DNA of 32,455 nucleotides from Eubacteriales Family XIII. Incertae Sedis bacterium (GCA_031256875.1 JAIRPQ010000020.1:1-32455); one strand, 5' to 3'; counted from the first letter of the stretch, positions 17,221 to 26,198 are shown. Numbers and translations are program-made. Notes: generated by a model from the letters alone, not told the origin.

Positions 17221-17331
17221 TTAATACCTCTCCGCGTGAAGGTGCATTGCGATGGCGTTTTCGACCGGCACGTCGATGTTCAGCATATTGCACGTGGACA
17301 GCACGAAACCGGTCCTGTCGTATGATATGAT
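17221..17331 (-). pseudogene. 3' remnant of another URO-D-fold gene
   Basis: On the minus strand 36 sense codons (17331-17224) end in TAA at 17223-17221, directly before the ATG of copy B. The peptide contains GFVLSTCNMLNIDVPVEN and then AIAMHLHAERY, which aligns with the C-termini of the two intact URO-D proteins of this window (for example IVSPSHEALLANVPLENVLAM). An in-frame TAA at 17334-17332 closes the frame, and from there upstream the DNA becomes AT-rich and unrelated. No start codon or ribosome binding site belongs to it. It is the tail of a gene whose first 90% is missing. Unlike the two intact copies it keeps a Cys (STCN) at the third zinc-ligand position of MtaA-type enzymes. Confidence 0.8.
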
Positions 17332-17366
17332 TTATGGTCAACTTATCCAACGGTTTCCTATATCCT

Positions 17367-18065
17367 CTAATCTGCGCACATTTCATTCAACAGATTATAT
17401 TCATTGCAGAGAATCCATCGTAGCTCTTCATCCTCTTCAATATAGGTAAATCGTGAAACCGGTTCCGCAAAAAAGTTGTCAGTCATATCGTTATTGATTG
17501 AAGATATTTCGCCGATTATTGACGGCTCGCTATTATCCGCACATCCGAAGGAGTGCAAGAGGTATGGATGCAATGTAATGCTGTTACCATTCGTGATATG
17601 AAATGGCGCACCCGCTTCGACTTCGTGGAGCATACCATCTCTGTAAACCCGAACTGGAGACTCCGTATCGGGATTGCCGCCTGGTGTTATGTTCCAAAGG
17701 CGAATCTCGAATGCGCCACCAGACCTGCTGACGATATCTTCACTTTTTGTTTTATGCATGTGTATTGGCAATCTTTGTCCGGGTTCTAATACTATGATTT
17801 TTTCAGCATAGGGTGTTCCTATGTTTCTGTTATCAATCAAGCCGTTGCGAATAGTGAATAAGACTGCGCCGAGCTTGTGGAAATCTCCATTTCCGAAATC
17901 GGTCACATCCCATCCCAACATTGTTTTTGTGATGGAATCAATCTCATCAATATGCTTTATCCACATATCAATATCCCAATATGCAAACCTAGGCAGCATA
18001 AATCCGTTTTGTCTTGTTTGTTCCAACGAAAATGCGATGGCAGACTGTATTTCCGATCTCTTCAT
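17367..18065 (-). CDS. D-lyxose/D-mannose isomerase-like cupin
   Basis: 232 residues, the size of D-lyxose ketol-isomerases (about 165-230). ATG at 18065 follows a G-rich site (AAGGGGGAAAG). A canonical cupin motif 1 is present: G96-x5-H102-x-H104-x4-E109-x6-G116, in a PIHMHKTKSEDIVSRSGG segment typical of this isomerase family; a second metal-ligand candidate is H171 in LLHSFG. Known enzymes are Mn-dependent and convert D-lyxose to D-xylulose and D-mannose to D-fructose. Next to an alpha-mannosidase and a fructokinase-like gene, mannose is the attractive substrate. It is the last gene of the AT-rich cassette, 41 bp after the URO-D copy A gene. Confidence 0.85.
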   Translation of the reverse strand: MKRSEIQSAIAFSLEQTRQNGFMLPRFAYWDIDMWIKHIDEIDSITKTMLGWDVTDFGNGDFHKLGAVLFTIRNGLIDNRNIGTPYAEKIIVLEPGQRLPIHMHKTKSEDIVSRSGGAFEIRLWNITPGGNPDTESPVRVYRDGMLHEVEAGAPFHITNGNSITLHPYLLHSFGCADNSEPSIIGEISSINNDMTDNFFAEPVSRFTYIEEDEELRWILCNEYNLLNEMCAD

Positions 18066-18106
18066 AAACTTTCCCCCTTTATTTTAAAATGTGCAGTTTC
18101 CATTTA

Positions 18107-19201
18107 TTAATCATTTGCGGCCTCGCTCATTGCCAGCACATTTTCGAGAGGGACATTCGCAAGCAGCGCTTCGTGGCTTGGCGACACGATATAGTTTTCG
18201 CCAAATATATCGCGTAGCCTATGCACTGTATCCTTTACCTCCTGCGGTGTTCCGAATGTCAGCAAATCCTGTGTATCAACTCCGCCCATGAATATGATAT
18301 CCTTGCCGAATTCACGGGCGAGCCTATCCGGTTCCATACCTATTGCTTTTGCCTGGATTGGATGTAAGCAGTCTATTCCAAGGTCAATTAGCTTTGGGAT
18401 CAGTTCATATATCGAACCACAGGAATGTATGGTTACCTTCAATCCGTAGCTTTTCATTTGGTCGATTATCTTCTTTGCATATGGCGCGATAAATCTGTCG
18501 AAAAATTCTGGGCTGATTAGGCATGCCGCCTGGCTTCCGAGGTCGTTCCCGAAGAAAGCGCTTGTCAATTTGTCGCCCACAAGATCGAAATACAATTTGT
18601 TTGACTCCAAATAAAAATCCGTAATATGGTCTGTCACCGCCTCGACGACCTTAGGGTCTGTATACATTTTCATAAAGTATTCTTCCATGCCGAAAAAATC
18701 GCACGCAATATGGAAAAAGCAGCACCACATCCCTCCGAGGACGGCTAGATCCATCTCTTCTGCCTTCTTTATTTTCTCAATATTAGATGAAAAATCCAGA
18801 TATTCTGTTGAAGGCCAAGGGAATCTGTCCACCTCGGCCACATCCGTTGTTTCGGAAAACACACCGGGGTCATTGAGGCTAACGCGTGCTCTCCCTCCAA
18901 GCACATCGAATATGGGCTTGCCTTCAGGATGCTTCCATGAAAGAAAATCGAGTTCAGGCGAAAGCCATATTAAATCACTCTTTAGCGTCTGCGCCAAAAG
19001 CATGTCCGCTTTTCCTATCTTTTCCGATGTTAGTACGCTTAATGCCGCATAATGTTTTTCTTCTTCCGTCAGTACCTCTTTTTCTATTCCGAAATGCTCT
19101 AGATATATATTCTTTGCATCTTCTGATGGGTTTCCTATCCAAAAACCACTGTTTCCTGCTTTTCTGTTGTAGATAGAGTTAATCAGTTTCGATCCTTTCA
19201 T
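18107..19201 (-). CDS. URO-D/MtaA-fold protein, copy A
   Basis: 364 residues; ATG at 19201 preceded by GGAGGATGAGAC. The zinc-site motif HSCG is at residues 259-262 in VTIHSCGSIYELIPKLIDLG, followed by FMGGVDTQDLL and a C-terminal SPSHEALLANVPLENV segment, all usual for URO-D-like proteins of the MtaA/CmuA branch. The third zinc ligand of MtaA would fall where this protein has SPSH, so His could replace Cys. It shares overall order of motifs with copy B but is far diverged, and its codons are AT-rich, so the two are not a recent duplication. Located between the GH38 gene and the isomerase gene. Function not known; a corrinoid partner protein is not encoded in the window. Confidence 0.86.
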   Translation of the reverse strand: MKGSKLINSIYNRKAGNSGFWIGNPSEDAKNIYLEHFGIEKEVLTEEEKHYAALSVLTSEKIGKADMLLAQTLKSDLIWLSPELDFLSWKHPEGKPIFDVLGGRARVSLNDPGVFSETTDVAEVDRFPWPSTEYLDFSSNIEKIKKAEEMDLAVLGGMWCCFFHIACDFFGMEEYFMKMYTDPKVVEAVTDHITDFYLESNKLYFDLVGDKLTSAFFGNDLGSQAACLISPEFFDRFIAPYAKKIIDQMKSYGLKVTIHSCGSIYELIPKLIDLGIDCLHPIQAKAIGMEPDRLAREFGKDIIFMGGVDTQDLLTFGTPQEVKDTVHRLRDIFGENYIVSPSHEALLANVPLENVLAMSEAAND

Positions 19202-19239
19202 GTCTCATCCTCCGTTTTCTTTGTAGGTTCCATTAGGTT

Positions 19240-22200
19240 CTAGTTTCGTATCGACAAGAGGAACGACTTGATTTCGTTTCCTCTGAAGCAGATATCTGAA
19301 CACTCCATACGCGATAACGGACGAAGTGGATTTTGAAGAATATCTGACTCCGTTATGCCGTCCACCGATGCGGGTAGAAGGAGCGCTGCATTAGCGGGAG
19401 CTCCGCTTGTTTCCATTGCCGTTATTGCAATCTGCTTCCCGTCGTGCGAAGGTTTTATGCTTGTGATGAGCACGTGGTCACTCTCCATTCTTATGCCGTA
19501 ATCCCACAGAGCGCAGTTGCCCTCTACGGCGACCAATGGGCAATTGACGGACATTGCGTCACGTTGTACTGATGATAGCGACAGTGTGCCGTAGTATGGC
19601 TGGATGGCACATCGACCGGATACCTCTCTTCGGTCCGGTGCCGCGTCAGGCGAATATGAGCCACGAACTAAGGTCATATCAATTTGTGGGCCTGCTACGC
19701 GAAAACCGTGTTTGTTGTCATTAAACAGCGCTACAGACATATTTTCTCCAGCCAAAGCCACATACCGCAATGAGGGGAGTTCAGTTGCCTGTTTTTCGCG
19801 GGAAATGCTCCCCATAGGAGTTTCATAAATATATTTTGGATTATTAACTGCGGTGCTGAATCCCAGCCTTAGAACAGGAATGCCGGTTTTGTGATGCCCC
19901 AGTTCATTCCAGTCCAGGTTGAAATGGATATCCACACGAGCCAAATCATCATACAGGGTAATGTCTTCCGTGAATGTTGAAGCATTATATTTTCGTGTGA
20001 TACGAATTTGTGAAAGCACGGGCCCGTTCTGAGTGACTTTTACCTCGGGAGAATCTATCAGATAGTGTAACGACATCTCGTTTCCCAGAACCCATGCAGA
20101 CATAATATGTGGCTCTTCATATATCATCTTCAGAATCCCCGAACTTCGTTGTGCATTGAATGCGCTTGGCACCTCAGCAAACCCCGTCATATGTTCCAAT
20201 ACGTCGCGCCCTGAAATCTCATCGCGCAAGGTCACTATTGTGCCTGTGCGTGCGCTTATTTCCAGCAAGTACCGTTTGCTGCGCAAGCTGTGGACACTTC
20301 CATCATCATGGCATGAGCCCAGCGCCAGAGGCATAGGGCAGGGAGGGGTGTCGAGTGCTTCCAAAGAATAGTGCCTTGACGATAAGCCCTGCATATTGTC
20401 TGCCACGAACATGACCCTGTTGCCTGATATTTGTCCGATGCTGGTGCCTCCATCCCAGCGCAGCGCAATGGATTCCGGAGAATTTGGCGGCAAAGGGGCT
20501 GAAACTATGTCGGTTCGCTCAAACGCTAATGAATTGAACACGGTTATCCCGTCGTTGCCATCTATCCTTAGGCTTTTTTGCAGCACTTTGTCGGCAGAAG
20601 CAATGGCTTCACCGCCTATTTGAAAATTGTAGCTGTCAGCCGCGTGAATATTGCAGCCACATGCTATATCATGGAAGCCATTAAAGCAGATTTTGCGCCA
20701 TGATTCATTCAAAAGCTGTGACTCCTCTGTGGTATCATTTCCGTTGAGCATGTTGAGGGCAGCCGCCGCCTGCGCGTCGCAAAGGCGCGCGTCGCCATCC
20801 CTCTGCATTTTTTTAATCGCTGCCTTCGTGGTATAACAGCCTTCAAATATAAATCCCTGCTCTCCTTTATATATGGGCCAGTCCTGTTTTTCGGCGAGCA
20901 CTTCGTCAAAAAAAGCGCATACCTTTGAAAAAACAAGTTTCGGCAAACCCGGTTTGCTGTCCAAATAGCGTTTGATGGATATATCCCTGCGGGTTGGCCC
21001 GCCGCCATGATCGCCTACGCCGAATACAAACATGCTGGTATGGACACCGAAACTATCTAGGAATTCATTGGCTGCGGAGATTACGTTTTCCGGACGCAGC
21101 GCGTTATTGTATGGTCCAAAACAGTAGTCAAGCAAACGCGAGCCATCTGTGCCCTCCCACCATTTCAATGCATGTCCTTCCGCATTGCAGCGGAAATGAT
21201 AATAGTAGCTTACTCCCGCTTTGGTAAGCAGGTTTGGCACTGTAGCAGGATGCCCGAACGTATCGGGCTCCCAGCACACGCGCGAAGGTGGGGCATGCAA
21301 TACGTTTTGCGAATAGCGCGAGGCTTGAAGCAATTGCTGTATGAATGTTTCGCCCGAAGATGTATACAAGTCATGTTCAGACCACGTTGCGGCAGTTACT
21401 TCCCAGCTCCCCTCGGCAATCTTCTCCAATACACGCGAAAAAGTCTCTGGGTCGTTTTGTTGCACAATATCATAGACGCAAGACTGGCTCTGGGAAAAGC
21501 ATAAATCCGGATTTTCATCCATCAGTTTGACAATTGTGCGAAAGTCGCGCACACATATATCTTTCGTTTCATCATAGTTCCATAACCAGTTCATATCGAT
21601 ATGAGAGTGTGCAATCAAGTGTACTTTGAATTGTTTCGCAGCGCAATCAATCTTCTCCAGTATAGTATCGATTGCAGCCAAGTCAGTTTTGATAATTTCC
21701 CAGTCTCTATTGTGAACTGCTTCCGAATGCAATGCGTCATTCATTTCGCTAAGCGCCTCGCAGATTTGGGGAAATCCAAAATCGGCGAGCTTCTGTGCGA
21801 ATCTCAATTGGGTTATCGCGGTGGAAAGCTCCAACATCCGCTGCTCCAAAACTTCGCAATTTATATAGACACCTAGATGCGCATCCCCTTCTCCTTGCGG
21901 GGTTTTAAATACCACAGTGTGTGTTGCGCCTCTTTTGTACCGCGGAGTGACGGTTATTTCACACGGCCTGCTGTCGCCCCAATATTTATATGAAGCAACA
22001 TGCTTTCCGTCAATATGGATATCCAGCGGTGCCAACATAGTCATCGTTATATAAATTTTTGTTCCCTCAGTCGGGATGCCTTCGATGTATTCTGGCAGCG
22101 CGATGCGTTTTCTCATTGCCGCGGGACCATCTACCATAGACCAGTCACACGGTTTCAAGTTTTCGCTATGGTCATTGGCGGTGCCAGAATTCACGTTGAT

Positions 22201-22377
22201 GCCGTTGATGGGAGCGCCTTTTCCGATTACGTTCTCCCAGCCGGAATCGTCATAGTCTGGCATTTCGCATCCGCGTATGTCACCCTGAAAAAAGGTGCAT
22301 ATACCCGGTAGCCCCGCAGATGAAATCTTCTTTATTATATCGTCTGCGTATTCAATCCATAAACGATAATTCTCCAT
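19240..22377 (-). CDS. Glycoside hydrolase family 38 alpha-mannosidase
   Basis: 1045 residues from the ATG at 22377, with GAGAGGA six bases upstream; the frame is open to 22476 but the earlier ATGs overlap the ABC ATPase gene. The N-terminal 240 residues form a beta-rich domain. The GH38 catalytic domain follows with the zinc motif HSHID (257-261), the nucleophile in CWEPDTFGHP (D372) and the His of GVGDHGGGPTRRD (H457), all intact. A middle helical segment and C-terminal beta-sandwich domains complete the usual layout. No signal peptide, so it acts in the cytosol on imported mannosides, releasing mannose with retention. It lies 28 bp after the sugar importer ATPase. Confidence 0.95.
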   Translation of the reverse strand: MENYRLWIEYADDIIKKISSAGLPGICTFFQGDIRGCEMPDYDDSGWENVIGKGAPINGINVNSGTANDHSENLKPCDWSMVDGPAAMRKRIALPEYIEGIPTEGTKIYITMTMLAPLDIHIDGKHVASYKYWGDSRPCEITVTPRYKRGATHTVVFKTPQGEGDAHLGVYINCEVLEQRMLELSTAITQLRFAQKLADFGFPQICEALSEMNDALHSEAVHNRDWEIIKTDLAAIDTILEKIDCAAKQFKVHLIAHSHIDMNWLWNYDETKDICVRDFRTIVKLMDENPDLCFSQSQSCVYDIVQQNDPETFSRVLEKIAEGSWEVTAATWSEHDLYTSSGETFIQQLLQASRYSQNVLHAPPSRVCWEPDTFGHPATVPNLLTKAGVSYYYHFRCNAEGHALKWWEGTDGSRLLDYCFGPYNNALRPENVISAANEFLDSFGVHTSMFVFGVGDHGGGPTRRDISIKRYLDSKPGLPKLVFSKVCAFFDEVLAEKQDWPIYKGEQGFIFEGCYTTKAAIKKMQRDGDARLCDAQAAAALNMLNGNDTTEESQLLNESWRKICFNGFHDIACGCNIHAADSYNFQIGGEAIASADKVLQKSLRIDGNDGITVFNSLAFERTDIVSAPLPPNSPESIALRWDGGTSIGQISGNRVMFVADNMQGLSSRHYSLEALDTPPCPMPLALGSCHDDGSVHSLRSKRYLLEISARTGTIVTLRDEISGRDVLEHMTGFAEVPSAFNAQRSSGILKMIYEEPHIMSAWVLGNEMSLHYLIDSPEVKVTQNGPVLSQIRITRKYNASTFTEDITLYDDLARVDIHFNLDWNELGHHKTGIPVLRLGFSTAVNNPKYIYETPMGSISREKQATELPSLRYVALAGENMSVALFNDNKHGFRVAGPQIDMTLVRGSYSPDAAPDRREVSGRCAIQPYYGTLSLSSVQRDAMSVNCPLVAVEGNCALWDYGIRMESDHVLITSIKPSHDGKQIAITAMETSGAPANAALLLPASVDGITESDILQNPLRPLSRMECSDICFRGNEIKSFLLSIRN

Positions 22378-22405
22378 GTTGTTCCTCTCGTTTATCATTC
22401 GACAT

Positions 22406-23896
22406 CTATATGGCACTTTGAAGCAATAATTCTTGTGTGGCATCTTCATTATTGATTTCAGCGTTAATTCTGCCACGTTTCATTACATATATTCTGTCAC
22501 ACATAGTCAGTATCTCAGGCATTTCTGAAGATACTATAATCACCGCAATGCCGCGCCGTGTCAACTGGTCAAGAATAGTGTATATTTCCGCTTTTGCCCC
22601 AATGTCGATCCCGCGCGTCGGTTCGTCTACGATCAATACTTTTAGATCCTCCTTTATCAAGGAGCGCGCGAGTATGACTTTTTGCTGATTGCCGCCAGAC
22701 AGTTTTTGAATAAGCTGAGTTACGGATGGGGTTTTGATGCCAAGCCTATTTACCATGTCGTTGACGCTCGTTAGCTCTTTGCGCCTTTTTATGCCATTGA
22801 ACCTCACGAAATTTTTTATTGTAGAAATAGTCATGTTGAATTTTATGCTCGCATCGCCGAATATGCCTTGTTCCTTTCGATTCTCCGGTACGTACCCGAT
22901 GCCCGCCTGCTTTGATTCACGTGTGTCGTTGCGCTTTAGCTCAATGCCGTCCACTATAACCTTGCCTACGAGACGTTTGTCCGAACCAATGATTGCTCGC
23001 GTAAGCTCAGTACGTCCTGCTCCCATCAGTCCTGAAAACCCGACTATTTCTCCAGAGCGTACGTTGAACGAAATATCTTTGACGTGATAACTGGTCAGCC
23101 CCTGCACATCAAGCATTACATCGCCTATGCTGCCGCCCTGTTTTGGATAAAGATCCGATAGTTCCCGTCCCACCATCAAGGAAATGATTTGTTGCTGCGT
23201 AGCATCGCTTGTATTGATTGTGTCCACATATTTCCCATCCCTTAATACGGTGATTCGGTCAGTGGCCTTAAGAATCTCCTCAAGCTTATGTGAAACATAT
23301 ATGATGCCACAGCCCTTTGCCTTTAAGTCTTTGATTATGCGGAAGAGATTATCGATTTCCGATGGACTAAGCGCAGACGTAGGCTCATCCATTATGATCA
23401 CTTTTGTATCAAGCGAAATCGCTTTTGCAATTTCGACCAGTTGCTGTTTTGCTACGGGCAATTTTTTCAGCAAAGTACGCGGATCTTCGGATAATCCTAT
23501 ATAGTCCAGCAGGATTTTCGTGTCTTCATACACTTTCTTCTTATTTACAATTCCTGCTCGATACGTGGGCAGATGCGAGAAATAAATATTTTCCGCGATT
23601 GACATATTGGGAACAAGGTTTAATTCCTGGTATATCACGCTTATGCCTTTGTTTATGGCCTCATTCGGGTTCCTGAATGTCACTACCTCGTTCTCAAACC
23701 GCATCTGTCCATCAAAACCATGGTATATCCCAGCGATAATTTTTATTAACGTGGATTTTCCCGCGCCATTTTCGCCAACGAGCGCGTGGACTTCTCCTTT
23801 TCGTAAATCGAATTTAACTTTATCAAGTGCGTGCACTCCGGGAAAATATTTTGAAATGCCTTGCAGGTCAAGCCAACAATCATTTGCAGTGCCCAT
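22406..23896 (-). CDS. Sugar ABC importer ATP-binding protein (RbsA/MglA type)
   Basis: 496 residues with two fused nucleotide-binding domains, the normal form of RbsA/MglA/XylG. The first has Walker A GENGAGKST (41-49) and Walker B VIIMDEPTSAL; the second has the family's degenerate Walker A GLMGAGRTEL, signature LSGGNQQKVILARSL and Walker B LIVDEPTRGID. ATG at 23896 preceded by AAGGAGAG. It energises uptake through the adjacent permease (24 bp upstream) and lipoprotein. Confidence 0.95.
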   Translation of the reverse strand: MGTANDCWLDLQGISKYFPGVHALDKVKFDLRKGEVHALVGENGAGKSTLIKIIAGIYHGFDGQMRFENEVVTFRNPNEAINKGISVIYQELNLVPNMSIAENIYFSHLPTYRAGIVNKKKVYEDTKILLDYIGLSEDPRTLLKKLPVAKQQLVEIAKAISLDTKVIIMDEPTSALSPSEIDNLFRIIKDLKAKGCGIIYVSHKLEEILKATDRITVLRDGKYVDTINTSDATQQQIISLMVGRELSDLYPKQGGSIGDVMLDVQGLTSYHVKDISFNVRSGEIVGFSGLMGAGRTELTRAIIGSDKRLVGKVIVDGIELKRNDTRESKQAGIGYVPENRKEQGIFGDASIKFNMTISTIKNFVRFNGIKRRKELTSVNDMVNRLGIKTPSVTQLIQKLSGGNQQKVILARSLIKEDLKVLIVDEPTRGIDIGAKAEIYTILDQLTRRGIAVIIVSSEMPEILTMCDRIYVMKRGRINAEINNEDATQELLLQSAI

Positions 23897-23920
23897 CTAA
23901 AACTCTCCTTTTCTGATATT

Positions 23921-24919
23921 TCAAAGAGATGCCTGCGACTCTTTGAGTAACCGGATGTCCGCGCTTTGTTTTCTCCGCACGTCTATATAGACAGCTATTA
24001 TAATCACCGTCCCGCGCACGATGTCGTGATAAAACGTATTTACGTCCATTAGCACAAGACCATTTTGCAAAACTCCGAGGATAAGGACGCCTATAATAGC
24101 TCCCGTGAGGCTTCCGATGCCTCCATTCAAGCTAACTCCGCCCAGGATGACTGCCGCTATAACGGTCATCTCCATGCCTACACCGGCAATGGCTTGGCCG
24201 GAATCAAGCCTAGATGTCAAAATGATGGCGCTGATTGAGAACAGTATATTGCCGATGACAAAGACCTGTAGCTTGATTCGGGAAACACTCAATCCCGCGA
24301 GTGCGGAGGCTTCTTTGTTTCCGCCAACAGCATAGATGTATCGCCCGAATGCAGTATTGTTTAAGACGAAATAGAATGCAGCAATCAGAAAAATTACAAT
24401 CAGAAGAGGCGTCGGGAATATCCCAATACTGCCCATGCCAATTTCAGAAAACCCCTTTACTTTGATGGGTTGCGAGACGGCTTGTGTTATAACCATTATT
24501 ACGCCCCTGAAAATGGCCATCGTGCCGAGCGTAGCTATCAATGAATTCAATTTCAGTTTTGTTACCAGAAAACCGTTTAATAGTCCGGCAGAGCATCCCG
24601 CACCCAAAGTCACGATGATGCCAACAAAGATATTCCCAGTGTAATTCATCGCCATTACACCAAGAACACCGGCAAATGCCTGCAGCGAGCCCACCGACAA
24701 GTCTATCTCGCCGGAAAGTATGATCATTGTCATGCCAATAGCGGCAATCATGCTCGGCGATGCCTGGCGTAGAATATTCATAATATTATTCGGCGTAAAA
24801 AAGGCGGGTGACAAAATAGACAATACTATGCCTATCGCAATAAGCGCAATCAGCAGCCCGCTTTGATCCATTTGCAGCAGTCCGAAAAAAGAGTTCTTTC
24901 TTTTGGCCAGTTGGTTCAT
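23921..24919 (-). CDS. Sugar ABC importer permease (RbsC type)
   Basis: 332 residues from the ATG at 24919, with GGAG eight bases upstream; codons upstream to 24976 lie in the leader and have no ribosome binding site. About eight to ten hydrophobic segments; the BPD_transp_2 pattern is clear, including PAFFTPNNIMNILRQASPSMI, GMTMIILSGEIDLSVGS and the cytoplasmic loop GGNKEASALAGLSV plus GVSLNGGIGSLTGAIIGVLIL near the C-terminus. Such permeases take up monosaccharides or small glycosides. Order substrate-binding protein, permease, ATPase here. Confidence 0.94.
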   Translation of the reverse strand: MNQLAKRKNSFFGLLQMDQSGLLIALIAIGIVLSILSPAFFTPNNIMNILRQASPSMIAAIGMTMIILSGEIDLSVGSLQAFAGVLGVMAMNYTGNIFVGIIVTLGAGCSAGLLNGFLVTKLKLNSLIATLGTMAIFRGVIMVITQAVSQPIKVKGFSEIGMGSIGIFPTPLLIVIFLIAAFYFVLNNTAFGRYIYAVGGNKEASALAGLSVSRIKLQVFVIGNILFSISAIILTSRLDSGQAIAGVGMEMTVIAAVILGGVSLNGGIGSLTGAIIGVLILGVLQNGLVLMDVNTFYHDIVRGTVIIIAVYIDVRRKQSADIRLLKESQASL

Positions 24920-24997
24920 ACTAATCACTCCATTAATATTACATTGGTATTTTACGTCAGGCGACCGAGGCATCATGCAGGTAGCCTGACGTATTAA

Positions 24998-26086
24998 TTA
25001 TTTCAGCAAGGCTTCGACAGCATCAAAATCCAATATCCAAGCATCGCCCTCTTGCGTATAGAAATCGCCATACGTTTCTTTTGTTACCATTGTGGTTGGC
25101 GTGAGATAGCGCTCAGGCAAATCTTCCCCTGCTACTGCTTTTTTCGATGCATCAACGATACATGCCCCAACGAAATCAGGGAACATGGCCAGCTCAGCCA
25201 CTATTGGAGTATCGTCTTGCAAGGCTTCTCTGCCGACTACGCCTTCAAGCCCATACCCAACTGCGCTAAGCTTGGAGGAATCTAACCCCGCAGCCTTATA
25301 TCCTTGAACACCGCCTTGCGTAGAATCGTCATTGATTCCAAAAATCGCATTAATATCAGGATTTGCGGTACAGGCATCGGTCGCGCCTTGGAGCGCTTTT
25401 TCTTTTCCGCCCTGTGAGTCTATTTCCTGTTCGATAGAGTATTTCGCGCCGGAAGCCTCAAGCCCCTCCTTGAACCCTTCAACGCGAAGGCGGCAATCTT
25501 CAAAATTAGGGAATCCGACGAGCAGGAATTTCAAATCTATGTTGTTGTCTTTTCCGTAGTTGCCAAACCATTCGCCTGCCTGTTTGCCCGCGCCTTTATT
25601 GTCTGCGCCCACACAAGTATATTCACCGCCTACGGGATTGGATTCCGTGATAACGATAATGCCAGCATCTTTGGCTTTTTCAATAACAGGTCCTAATGTG
25701 GTTGCGTCTACGGGCGTCAATGCGAGTACGTCAACACCTTTTGCAATAAAATTCTCGGCAAAAGATATTTGTTGTGACGAGTCTTGGTTTGCATCAGCAA
25801 TCTCCAGGGTGATACCGAGTTCTTCTGCTCTGCGTTTTGCGCCATTCGTGACATTTTGATACCACTCATGGCTCATAAAATTGCAAACATAGCCGATTGT
25901 GAAGCTGGTCCCGTCCGTAGACGCAGGTGTTTGTGTGTTTTCCGCATCCGCAGCGCCATCGGCAGTCTCGGTGGTGGCCGCGCCGTCGTCCGTACTTCCC
26001 GCGTCGCCGCCCCCGCTGCTGCATGCCGCAAGCATCACGGCTGCCATCATTATGCACAGTGCTATAACAAATAACTTCTTCTTCAT
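24998..26086 (-). CDS. Sugar ABC importer substrate-binding lipoprotein (RbsB type)
   Basis: 362 residues; ATG at 26086 with TAGGAGGAAG upstream. A lipoprotein signal peptide ends at lipobox LAAC (C22), followed by an acidic Gly/Ala/Thr-rich linker to about residue 57. The periplasmic-binding-protein-4 fold is shown by FTIGYVCNFMSHEWYQNVTNG, the ribose-binding-like ITESNPVGGEYTCVGADN hinge region and INAIFGINDDSTQGGVQGYK. It would capture the sugar outside the membrane. Together with the permease and ATPase it forms a CUT2-type importer. The preferred ligand, perhaps a mannose-containing sugar, is inferred from the downstream enzymes. Confidence 0.95.
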   Translation of the reverse strand: MKKKLFVIALCIMMAAVMLAACSSGGGDAGSTDDGAATTETADGAADAENTQTPASTDGTSFTIGYVCNFMSHEWYQNVTNGAKRRAEELGITLEIADANQDSSQQISFAENFIAKGVDVLALTPVDATTLGPVIEKAKDAGIIVITESNPVGGEYTCVGADNKGAGKQAGEWFGNYGKDNNIDLKFLLVGFPNFEDCRLRVEGFKEGLEASGAKYSIEQEIDSQGGKEKALQGATDACTANPDINAIFGINDDSTQGGVQGYKAAGLDSSKLSAVGYGLEGVVGREALQDDTPIVAELAMFPDFVGACIVDASKKAVAGEDLPERYLTPTTMVTKETYGDFYTQEGDAWILDFDAVEALLK

Positions 26087-26137
26087 ATCGCTTCCTCCTA
26101 AATCTCCTGAACCCTACAACTATTGATCTACGCTTCT

Positions 26138-26148
26138 TTTTCCGAAAA
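26138..26148. promoter_or_regulatory. Candidate ROK operator in front of the importer genes
   Basis: TTTTCCGAAAA, an 11-bp inverted repeat with a single central base, 52-62 bp upstream of the substrate-binding protein start. Its reverse complement TTTTCGGAAAA occurs exactly at 27570-27580 in front of the ROK repressor gene. I found no clean -10/-35 pair around it, so whether it blocks initiation or elongation from the ROK promoter is open. Confidence 0.5.
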
Positions 26149-26198
26149 CCGATTATTACAAACCAGCGCACTGCCGGCATGTTCCGTCTCTGCTGTGC

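Noticed and set aside
26087-26198. Insertion-sequence end or attachment site at the right cassette edge
   Set aside because: No inverted repeat pair, target duplication or recombinase gene could be matched with the left edge near 17.33 kb.
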